From: an uncultured Lachnospiraceae bacterium
GTDB lineage: Bacteria; Bacillota_A; Clostridia; Lachnospirales; Lachnospiraceae
Assembly: GCA_910587495.1 (NCBI GenBank)
Contig: CAJUMT010000041.1
Coordinates: 1 to 19,944 of the forward strand
DNA: 19,944 nt
Reading direction: 5' to 3'
Below the pieces are notes generated by a model. It had not been told where the DNA came from. It made no database searches and saw only the letters and a program-made list of their open reading frames with translations. Positions 13,737 through 19,944 of the stretch are shown piece after piece. Numbering within the stretch: the stretch's first letter is position 1; every line of letters begins with the position of its first letter. The position numbers and the translations under genes are program-made.

Positions 13737-13989
13737 GGTTGCCACCTGTCTTTCCAATCACGACAGCTTCCGGGCCTGCCCAGGCAACCACGACACGATC
13801 CCCAGGAAGCAGATCGCCCACATGCTCCAACACCTGATATTCCCCGATTGGCATGGCTACTTGAAGTGCATCTGTCAGAAGCCCTCTGCGCCTGGTCACG
13901 GTTCCAAAATCAAATGTCTTTGACGGGGCATTCTCCCGCCTCATTCTTTCAGTCAGTACCATGGCAAGCTTATTTGTTCCGTTATTCAT
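13729..13989 (-). CDS. Tail protein, XkdR-like (DUF2577)
   Basis: 86 aa from the ATG at 13987-13989 (MNNGTNKLAMVLTERMRREN). An in-frame extension to 14193 exists but overlaps the 3' end of the hub gene and translates to low-complexity basic sequence, so it is rejected. AGGG lies 8 nt before the ATG and GGAG 13 nt before. The body has DFGTVTRRRGLLTDALQVAM and ends LLPGDRVVVAWAGPEAVVIG, the DUF2577 pattern with a small beta-barrel-like end. PBSX XkdR is of similar size and position, between the hub and XkdS. A structural role near the baseplate hub is likely; details are unknown. Confidence 0.75.
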   Translation of the reverse strand: MNNGTNKLAMVLTERMRRENAPSKTFDFGTVTRRRGLLTDALQVAMPIGEYQVLEHVGDLLPGDRVVVAWAGPEAVVIGKTGGNHG

Positions 13990-14008
13990 CTCAAATGCCC
14001 TACTCCTT

Positions 14009-15235
14009 TCAATAGAATTGCTCTGCCGTGACAAACCCATTAACTGTGCTTTTGTCATTGGTATGTACCAGCTTATACGGATACGGCTTTTTTTTCTGTA
14101 TCCTGGTAATCTTTGCCTTTCCAGGACCGGCCTTGTGCCACTTAGCATTCTTTTTGGCAGACATGCGGTATTCTCCTCCAAGAAATGTAACAATGTCTCC
14201 CACTACATATTTCTGTTTCCTGGTCACTTTTCCATCCAGTACAGCGTTTTTCTCTGAATACACCAGCTGCATGGTCATGCTGTATTTATCTGCGTCATGG
14301 CTTATACCAGTCACATCAAAGTAGCCTCTTGCGGTCCCTATATCCACATGAATCACATCACCTTTGCGCACATAAGGAACATCAACCGCTTGCAGACTCA
14401 GGCTTTTATCAATCACACCTTTTTCGTCCAGAAGAGCCTGCCCTTCCTTTTTAGCATCCTTAAGGCTTTGATCCTGCTGCATGGTTAGTATCCTCTGCCG
14501 GATCCCATATTCAACAAGGCCGTTCAAAGTTGCCTTCACCTTTTTATTCTCTGTATCCATGATCTTGACCCGCGTAATCATGTCCGCCGTACTCTGTTTC
14601 CCATTTAGGGCAACCGCATTAGAATTATCAAAACAGAAGATCTCGCTGTTGTCTGCATAAGGGACAACACTCACTTTCCCGGCAGATGCTCTCAGAAGGC
14701 ACTTCTCGTCTCCAAGTTTATGGGCAGCCTCCAATATCTCCAAGATTTCATCAGACAGATATGCTTTTTCAAAGACCATCCGCTTATGCTTTACGTTTGG
14801 GCCGTTATATTCATCCACCGGGATATCCCAATCTTTAAAGATCCTGCCAATCACGGTGCCAGTCTTGGCATTCTTTTTTACGATGCGGTTTTCCTGGCTT
14901 TTCTGCAGGTTATACAGTTCATCATAGCAGGTGCATTTTAGATTTTCTGATCCGTTCTGTATGGACGGACTCCATATCTCTACATTCCCTCTTGCTACTT
15001 CCTGCGTCCTACGCTCACCGGATACGATCACTACGACCATGCATCCTGGTTTTATCAGATCGGATAGATATCCTTTTGAAGTCTGGTCGTTCTTTACCAT
15101 AAAGGATGACTTTGACGCAATTTCCCCCTCCGGCTCGTCCCAGCCCAGATTTTCTATGAAATCCGTTATCTCATACTGGGTACCGTCAGAAGTGACCAAT
15201 ATTGCATGATAAGTTATATTTCCCGTATTGACCAT
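14009..15235 (-). CDS. Baseplate hub protein, XkdQ-like
   Basis: 408 aa. Residues ~1-335 follow the XkdQ/gpD-like hub fold (ITDFIENLGWDEPEGEIASK, LIKPGCMVVVIVSGERRTQE, GNVEIWSPS, TGTVIGRIFKDWDIPVDEYN, then a barrel with YVRKGDVIHVDIGTARGYFD). A C-terminal extension (~340-408: YVVGDIVTFLGGEYRMSAKK to VNGFVTAEQFY) looks like an SH3-type module, possibly for cell-wall contact. Hub proteins form the trimeric base on which the tube and spike assemble. Start: ATG with TAGGAGG 5 nt upstream; that site contains the stop codon of the LysM gene, indicating coupled translation. Confidence 0.82.
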   Translation of the reverse strand: MVNTGNITYHAILVTSDGTQYEITDFIENLGWDEPEGEIASKSSFMVKNDQTSKGYLSDLIKPGCMVVVIVSGERRTQEVARGNVEIWSPSIQNGSENLKCTCYDELYNLQKSQENRIVKKNAKTGTVIGRIFKDWDIPVDEYNGPNVKHKRMVFEKAYLSDEILEILEAAHKLGDEKCLLRASAGKVSVVPYADNSEIFCFDNSNAVALNGKQSTADMITRVKIMDTENKKVKATLNGLVEYGIRQRILTMQQDQSLKDAKKEGQALLDEKGVIDKSLSLQAVDVPYVRKGDVIHVDIGTARGYFDVTGISHDADKYSMTMQLVYSEKNAVLDGKVTRKQKYVVGDIVTFLGGEYRMSAKKNAKWHKAGPGKAKITRIQKKKPYPYKLVHTNDKSTVNGFVTAEQFY

Positions 15236-15244
15236 CTGCGCCTC

Positions 15245-15943
15245 CTATGGAATTGTGATCTTTGTACCCGCAAACAGAAGCTCACCGTTCTTACTGCTTT
15301 TAAAACCCCAGTATTTTGCAGCCCTGTTCAGCGTTTTTTTATTCTTTTTCCATATTTTCTGCCACTGGGAACCATCCCTGTAACAGTAACAGGCGATCTT
15401 CCACAAAGTATCGCCCTCCCTTATAACGTATGTATCACCGGTAAATACTTCCTTCTGCCTGCGTCCTCCCTTCCTGGTCTTCTGCCTGTCAGACTCGTTG
15501 TTGATTTTCAGGTCCTTTGTTGTATATACCACCAGGTTCCGATGGGCTTTCAGAGTTATACTGTAACTGATATTTCCCAGCCCGCCATAAGCGGCAGGGG
15601 CAAACCGTGCAATCGTAACATCCATATTGACCCAGGTCCCGGTTATTATAAGGTTCAGGACAGTCCCTTCCTCCATCCACTTACGCAGGATATCCACACA
15701 CTGTACCGGCTCCTGCCAGTAGTCAGCTTTTACAATCGACTCCTGACGTTTGGATATACCGAAAAAGACACCATCCCATGAGATTTCTTTTGTGTCTGTA
15801 CCTTTTGGCATTTCCACAGATCCCAAAGACAGGACGGAATAGGATTGATACCTTGCAGATCCCGATTCCTTTACTTCTTCAGGAAGTGAGGGGAACACGA
15901 ACTGCCCCGCCATGTTCCCCACTGGTATGAGTTTTATATCCAC
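15245..15943 (-). CDS. LysM-domain tail/baseplate protein, XkdP-like
   Basis: 232 aa. Residues ~1-140 are the conserved N-terminal part (FVFPSLPEEVKESGSARYQS, EISWDGVFFG, YWQEPVQCVDILRKWMEEG, ITLKAHRNLVV). A basic linker (~150-166) leads to a LysM domain at 171-232 (TYVIREGDTLWKIACYCYRD, then FAGTKITIP). Proteins of this build follow the tape measure gene in PBSX, diffocin and many clostridial myophages (gp53-like baseplate role). In this position LysM is thought to serve assembly rather than lysis. Start: GTG at 15941-15943, with GGAGG 10 nt upstream inside the end of the tape measure gene. Three bases separate it from that gene's stop. Confidence 0.87.
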   Translation of the reverse strand: MDIKLIPVGNMAGQFVFPSLPEEVKESGSARYQSYSVLSLGSVEMPKGTDTKEISWDGVFFGISKRQESIVKADYWQEPVQCVDILRKWMEEGTVLNLIITGTWVNMDVTIARFAPAAYGGLGNISYSITLKAHRNLVVYTTKDLKINNESDRQKTRKGGRRQKEVFTGDTYVIREGDTLWKIACYCYRDGSQWQKIWKKNKKTLNRAAKYWGFKSSKNGELLFAGTKITIP

Positions 15944-15946
15944 GCC

Positions 15947-18900
15947 TTATTTACCTCCTACTGGCATATTGGAAAAGCTGTCCCTGAGTTTGCCAGCGAT
16001 CTCTCCGCCCAACTCGTCAGCCAACTCTTTCATATGCTGTCTGATCACCTGTATGATGCCTTCCCCGTCTTGCCCGTCACTTCCGTAAATAACAAACTGA
16101 GGCGCCATACTGACACTTACCTGAATCTGGACACTGCCAGTATTGCCATTTTCTCCTGTAGCTATGGGAGCATCCTTTTGTAATAACCCTGGCCCATCAG
16201 GCCCGTCTAGGGAATCGTTATAGGGCAATGGAGCGTTTATAAATGCATCCCTGGATAAAGTATGCATTCCTGCCATACTGTCTGGATATGAGCTTCCTGC
16301 GTATCCTCCTGAAGCATGGGCAGATACCCCCAGGGCTGCGCCTGCCTGCTCATACAGTTCCAGCGCCCTTCCCCTGCGGCTCGGATTGGTGGGGATAATA
16401 AATTCCCCGTAGCCTTCTTCTGCCAACCAGGATAACTGCGGGCCGCCGCTCACATAACCGCCTGCGGCGTGGCCGGTCGCATCGGAATAGCCTTCTTTAA
16501 ACGATCCGGTTATCTTTTTACCCATACTTCCAAAGAATCCTTTGATATCTCCCCACAATCCATCCCAAAAGCCATTCCACGCATCAGGGATTGTAACAGT
16601 AAAAAATTCGGACACTTTATCTGTCATACCTTCCCACCAGGTCGGTATACTTTCGGTAAAGAAGCTTTCCACCCCGCCCCAGAACTCAACCCACTTGCCA
16701 GGAATTGTCTCTGTGAAAAAAACAGCTGCTTTAGAAGTTACATTCTCAAACCATGTTGGAACGCTCTCCGTAAAGAACTCCCCAACTCCGCCCCAAAATT
16801 CATTCCAGGCCGGCACTACTGTCTCTGCGAAAAATGTTGCAACGCCGGAAGTTATATTCTCCCACCAGGCTGGTATACTCTCGGTGAAGAAATTTCCGAC
16901 GCCATCCCAGAACTCCGTCCACTTAGTTGGAAGAGTCTCTAAAAAGAAAATACCTGCCGCAGTCTTTACATTCTCCCACCAGGCAGGAATGCTCTCCGTA
17001 AAGAAACTTCCTACTCCATCCCAGAACTCTAGCCATCCCGGTACCAGAGTATCCGTGAAAAAGCTGGTAACGCTTTCCTTCACGTCCTCCCACCAGGCAG
17101 GAATACTCTCTGTGAAAAAGCTTCCCACTCCGTCCCAGAATCCTGTCCATTTTTCCGGAAGGGTCTCTGTAAAGAACAATTCTGCCTTACCGCTTGCATA
17201 GCCAAGGGCATAAGGTACTGTTTCTGTAAAAAAGTTCCCGACTCCATCCCAAAACTCTGTCCATTTTTCCGGAAGGGTTTCTGTAAAAAATACAGTTGCA
17301 CTTTCTTTTACGCCATCCCACCAGGCGGGGACACTTTCTGTAAAGAAGCTTCCTACTCCATCCCAAAACTCTGTCCATCCCGGCGCCAGAGTATCCGTGA
17401 AAAAGCTGTTGGCGCTTTCCTTTACGCCATCCCACCAGGTGGGGACACTCTCCGTAAAGAAGCCACCTACTGTCTGTTTTGCGTTGTCCAGCCAGCCGCC
17501 TTCATCCATAGCATCTGACAGTGCCAGGCCTGCTTTATTGCCTCCTAAAAGAGCGCCTACTCCTCCGATCCCGGCTCCGACTGCTGCGCCAACGCCGGTT
17601 CCAACAACTGGTATGACTGAACCAATGGCCGCACCTGCGGCAGCGCCAGCGCCGACCATGCCAAGCTTTGTACCGCCTTTTGCGTATTCGTCCCGCGCTT
17701 CTTTTCCATCGGCCTGTGTGCCATGGAAGATGTCCCTGATCCCTGAGCCAATGCCGAGAAGGCCACCGAGAATCCCAAGGACAGAAGCGCCTCCGGCTGC
17801 AGCTGCGCCAGCTGCGGTAGATGCGCTTGATCCTAACACTGTACCAATACCGCCCAGAGTTCCTCCTACGCCGCCCTGTACAGCAACAAGGGTTCCATCT
17901 GCCCCAATAGTCGCTCCTTTAGAGCCGATCTGCAGGAAACGTCCAAGCCATCCTGTCGCAGAAGTAAGCCCTCCTGCGGCGGCTGTTCCTGATGCTACTG
18001 TACCCGGAAGTGCCAGCGTTCCGCCGCCAGGTACAGAAGCGCTTCCTGCGGCAGCCTGGCCTATAGAAGCCGCAGCGCCTCCCGCAGAACCCATGATATT
18101 TACGACACCAGCAGTGACGCTCATTGTAGAAGTAGTATAACTGCTCCCGATACCTCCGCCTGCCGTCGTCCCACCGTTCCCAAACAGGCTTTTGACATTG
18201 TTGATACCGCGGATCACTCCGCCAACCAGTTTACTGCCCAGTTTTATGCCGATCATAGTGACTGTAACCTTATGGTTGGACGCCCATTCTTTCAAGGCCT
18301 CTGTGATCTGTTCTGTGTCAAATCCTTCCCGGAATCCGCGGATAAAAGAACCGCCGATGCTTTTACCGTCTTCTATGGCACCATCCGGATCAAAACCCAG
18401 GAGTGCCAAAAGGCCGGAAGATATACCAGAGCCGACCGCATTCCCGATATCCCCGGCTTTGCTGCTTATCATCTGTTTGCCTTCGCTCTCCCACCATTCG
18501 GAGAACGGCTGTGCGATGATTTCATCCCATGCTATGCTGACCTTTCCAAGCAGGTCTGCATCCTTCCATTCATCCGTCCCGCTGATCTCGCCAAACTTTG
18601 ACTGGAGTTCCTGCACTTTTCCATCCACGGTGTTCATAAGTTCATCAAGCCCGGCTTCTATGTACGGCATCTGCTCTGTCAGCCAGTCCGCAAGCCCCCG
18701 TACATATGGGGCAAGCCTTTCACCAAACGACAATTTCACGCCATCCGCTACGCTCTGTAACAAGGTGATCGAACCTTGCAGGTTATCCAGCATTGTTTCA
18801 GCCATGCCTGCAGCCGCACCGTCTGCATTGTTCACAGCCGCCGAAAGCTTATCATAATCTTCTGCCGTGGCGTTTAAGATCGCCAGGAAACCCTTTTGGG

Positions 18901-19944
18901 CATATGTACCGGCTACGGTGTTCCCGAGCTGCGCTTTCTGTTCATCTGTAAAATGCGCCGTTGCCGTACGCAGTTCCTTCATGACATCGCCAAACTTCCG
19001 CGCAGTCCCGTCAGCATTGAAATATTCTATCCCAAGGGCTTTTATAGCGTCTGTGGCGCCGTTGGTATTTGTAGAGAGCCTGGTAAAGATAGAGTTAAGC
19101 GCGGTACCGGCCATATTCCCTTTAATTCCAGAGTTCGCCATAAGTCCGGTGGCCAGCGCAACATCCTCTATGGAATATTTCAATGTCCCTGCCATGGCTC
19201 CGGCATACTTGAAGGTCTCTCCCATGAGGGACACATTCGTATTGGCGTTGCTGGAAGCCGCCGCCATGACATCTGCAAAATGCCCTGCGTCACTGGCCTT
19301 CATGCCAAATGCCGTCAGCGCATCCGTAACGATATCCGACGTGGTCCCCAGGCTCTCCCCTGATGCCGCGGCCAGGTTCAGTATGCCTTCAATGCCTCCC
19401 AGCATATCCTGGGTCTTCCATCCGGCCATGGCCATGTAATTAAAGCCTTCTGCCGCTTCTGCCGCAGTGAACTTCGTTGTCGCCCCCATTTCCTTTGCCT
19501 TGGCAGTAAGCTTTTCAAGCTCTGATCCGGTCGCCCCGCTTATGGCTTTTACCTGTGACATAGCGGCCTCAAAATCCTTATAGGTATTGATTGTATCTGA
19601 TATACCCACACTGATCCCAAGAACCGCCCCTGCCTGCAAGATGGGATTCTTAAGCAGGTTTAACACTCCCTTTACAGGGGCCGTAGCCAGATCGACCGCT
19701 TTCATGGTTACGCCCCAGGCTCGGCCTGAAACATTTTTAAGGCTGCTCCTTAAGGTCTGAAGGATGGGTGATATCCGGTCTTTTGCTTCCAGAAAAACCT
19801 CATATTTATCTTTTGCCCACCGGGCGAGGCTCCTTTGCGTTTTTTCTGCAGATTCGTCAAATTTTGAAACCTTTTTTCCTGCTTCCTGTACAGACTTGCC
19901 TGCCCGTTCAGCCGTCTCACCCATCCTGGACAGTTTCTTTTCAG
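15947..19944 (-). CDS. Phage tail tape measure protein, TP901 family (5' end outside window)
   Basis: Residues are numbered from the first in-window Met at 19922-19924. The frame stays open to the window edge (Glu-Lys-Lys-Leu-Ser-Arg before that Met), so the true start lies beyond and at least 1,331 codons are present. Residues ~95-430 are the TP901 tape measure domain (YKDFEAAMSQVKAISGATGS, GATTKFTAAEAAEGFNYMAM). Then comes a Gly/Ala-rich zone of possible membrane segments, ending near 810 in a glycine zipper (GTGVGAAVGAGIGGVGALLG). Residues 822-1125 are sixteen 19-residue Trp/Phe repeats (see 16550-17461). The C-terminal end has GGYVSGGPQLSWLAEEGYGE, usual for tape measures. It sets tail length and enters the tube lumen; at ~0.15 nm per residue the length suggests a tail near 200 nm (inference). 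The LysM gene follows 3 bp later. Confidence 0.93.
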   Translation of the reverse strand, partial: EKKLSRMGETAERAGKSVQEAGKKVSKFDESAEKTQRSLARWAKDKYEVFLEAKDRISPILQTLRSSLKNVSGRAWGVTMKAVDLATAPVKGVLNLLKNPILQAGAVLGISVGISDTINTYKDFEAAMSQVKAISGATGSELEKLTAKAKEMGATTKFTAAEAAEGFNYMAMAGWKTQDMLGGIEGILNLAAASGESLGTTSDIVTDALTAFGMKASDAGHFADVMAAASSNANTNVSLMGETFKYAGAMAGTLKYSIEDVALATGLMANSGIKGNMAGTALNSIFTRLSTNTNGATDAIKALGIEYFNADGTARKFGDVMKELRTATAHFTDEQKAQLGNTVAGTYAQKGFLAILNATAEDYDKLSAAVNNADGAAAGMAETMLDNLQGSITLLQSVADGVKLSFGERLAPYVRGLADWLTEQMPYIEAGLDELMNTVDGKVQELQSKFGEISGTDEWKDADLLGKVSIAWDEIIAQPFSEWWESEGKQMISSKAGDIGNAVGSGISSGLLALLGFDPDGAIEDGKSIGGSFIRGFREGFDTEQITEALKEWASNHKVTVTMIGIKLGSKLVGGVIRGINNVKSLFGNGGTTAGGGIGSSYTTSTMSVTAGVVNIMGSAGGAAASIGQAAAGSASVPGGGTLALPGTVASGTAAAGGLTSATGWLGRFLQIGSKGATIGADGTLVAVQGGVGGTLGGIGTVLGSSASTAAGAAAAGGASVLGILGGLLGIGSGIRDIFHGTQADGKEARDEYAKGGTKLGMVGAGAAAGAAIGSVIPVVGTGVGAAVGAGIGGVGALLGGNKAGLALSDAMDEGGWLDNAKQTVGGFFTESVPTWWDGVKESANSFFTDTLAPGWTEFWDGVGSFFTESVPAWWDGVKESATVFFTETLPEKWTEFWDGVGNFFTETVPYALGYASGKAELFFTETLPEKWTGFWDGVGSFFTESIPAWWEDVKESVTSFFTDTLVPGWLEFWDGVGSFFTESIPAWWENVKTAAGIFFLETLPTKWTEFWDGVGNFFTESIPAWWENITSGVATFFAETVVPAWNEFWGGVGEFFTESVPTWFENVTSKAAVFFTETIPGKWVEFWGGVESFFTESIPTWWEGMTDKVSEFFTVTIPDAWNGFWDGLWGDIKGFFGSMGKKITGSFKEGYSDATGHAAGGYVSGGPQLSWLAEEGYGEFIIPTNPSRRGRALELYEQAGAALGVSAHASGGYAGSSYPDSMAGMHTLSRDAFINAPLPYNDSLDGPDGPGLLQKDAPIATGENGNTGSVQIQVSVSMAPQFVIYGSDGQDGEGIIQVIRQHMKELADELGGEIAGKLRDSFSNMPVGGK
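16550..17461 (-). repeat. 16 tandem 57-bp (19-residue) aromatic repeats in the tape measure gene
   Basis: Sixteen units of exactly 57 bp with no indels, counted from the Phe-Phe that opens each unit. They alternate in two types: A (FFTESIPAWWENVKTAAGI-like, Trp at 9 and 10) and B (FFTETLPEKWTEFWDGVGN-like, Trp at 10 and 14), making eight 38-residue doublets. Unit 5 (FFTETVPYALGYASGKAEL) keeps the phase but has lost its tryptophans; unit 13 has Phe at position 10. Some units are nearly identical in DNA (4 and 6; 1-2 and 7-8), a sign of duplication within the gene. Confidence 0.95.

Larger units (their letters stand above)
8124..19944. mobile_element. Prophage (or phage-tail-like element) inserted in feoB, partial
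   Basis: From the point where feoB homology ends to the window edge, every credible gene is on the - strand and belongs to a contractile-tail phage late region: tape measure, baseplate, fibre, holin and endolysin, in PBSX xkdO-to-xlyA-like order. The lysis module lies at the feoB junction, so the integrase, repressor and head genes would lie to the right. The 8124 boundary is set by loss of FeoB similarity; the true att core may begin a few bases earlier. No second att copy is visible here. Confidence 0.85.

Noticed and set aside
13990..14193. 68-residue N-terminal extension of the DUF2577 gene
   Set aside because: It overlaps the 3' end of the hub gene in another frame and is basic, unconserved-looking sequence; the internal ATG at 13989 gives the normal family size.
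15206..15781. 191-codon + strand frame
   Set aside because: Antisense to the LysM protein gene, no ribosome site and no known domain.
16542..17201. 219-codon + strand frame with repeated HQAGILSVKKLPTPSQN-like units
   Set aside because: It is the antisense reading of the 57-bp tape measure repeats; because 57 is a multiple of three, the repeat also keeps antisense frames open.
16550..17461. Possible CRISPR array
   Set aside because: The 57-bp period has no repeat/spacer division and encodes an in-frame protein repeat.
17397..18140. 247-codon + strand frame, rich in Pro and Ala
   Set aside because: It is the mirror of the Gly/Ala-rich part of the tape measure gene; no ribosome site, biased composition and no recognisable domain.
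18192..19439. Long + strand frames (18192-18857 and 18867-19439)
   Set aside because: Both lie wholly opposite the conserved TP901 tape measure domain, which explains the sequence far better.

Overview
The window looks like a contig from a Gram-positive, mid-GC Clostridia bacterium, most likely a gut Lachnospiraceae-type genome. The signs are strong AGGAGG-type ribosome sites, a CarD/CdnL-family regulator, an ECF sigma/anti-sigma pair, a FeoA-FeoB fusion and a PBSX/XkdM-X-like tail cluster. Taxonomy is inferred from gene style only. The first 49 bases are not biological: they are an Illumina TruSeq index adapter left on the contig end.

Region 1 (50-4560, host). After the last codons of an unknown upstream gene comes a tightly coupled + strand trio: ddl (D-Ala-D-Ala ligase), murF (its partner enzyme in making UDP-MurNAc-pentapeptide) and an iron-type alcohol dehydrogenase. 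Both junctions are 4-bp ATGA overlaps, and a rho-independent terminator follows. A CarD-like RNA polymerase-binding regulator converges from the - strand. Its leader carries a near-consensus promoter and then an intrinsic terminator just before the gene, which looks like an attenuator.

Region 2 (4518-8144, host). An ECF sigma factor and its membrane-anchored anti-sigma partner form a - strand operon behind an ECF-type promoter that is probably self-recognised. Divergent from it is a FeoA-FeoB fusion for ferrous iron uptake. FeoB breaks off just after the Met-Cys-Met-Gly that in intact FeoB precedes the conserved Gly-Phe-Gly-Cys-Asn membrane motif; six unrelated residues and a stop follow.

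Region 3 (about 8124-19944, prophage or tail-like element). From the break onward every credible gene is on the - strand and belongs to a contractile-tail phage module. Read in transcription order (right to left) it is: tape measure protein (open at the window edge), LysM baseplate protein (XkdP-like), hub (XkdQ-like), DUF2577 (XkdR-like), DUF2634 (XkdS-like), baseplate J (XkdT-like), DUF2313 (XkdU-like), a tail-collar protein, a tail fibre, a sparse 344-bp gap, holin, and an amidase endolysin with two SPOR repeats. The simplest reading is an element integrated inside feoB, with its lysis end at this junction and its head, integrase and regulatory genes beyond the window. Whether it makes a full phage or a headless tail particle cannot be decided here.

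The points most worth a second look are the feoB integration site, intrinsic terminators placed directly before the carD, holin and endolysin genes, a 16-copy exact 57-bp-period aromatic repeat in the tape measure gene, and an AT-rich, apparently exchanged tip on the tail fibre.
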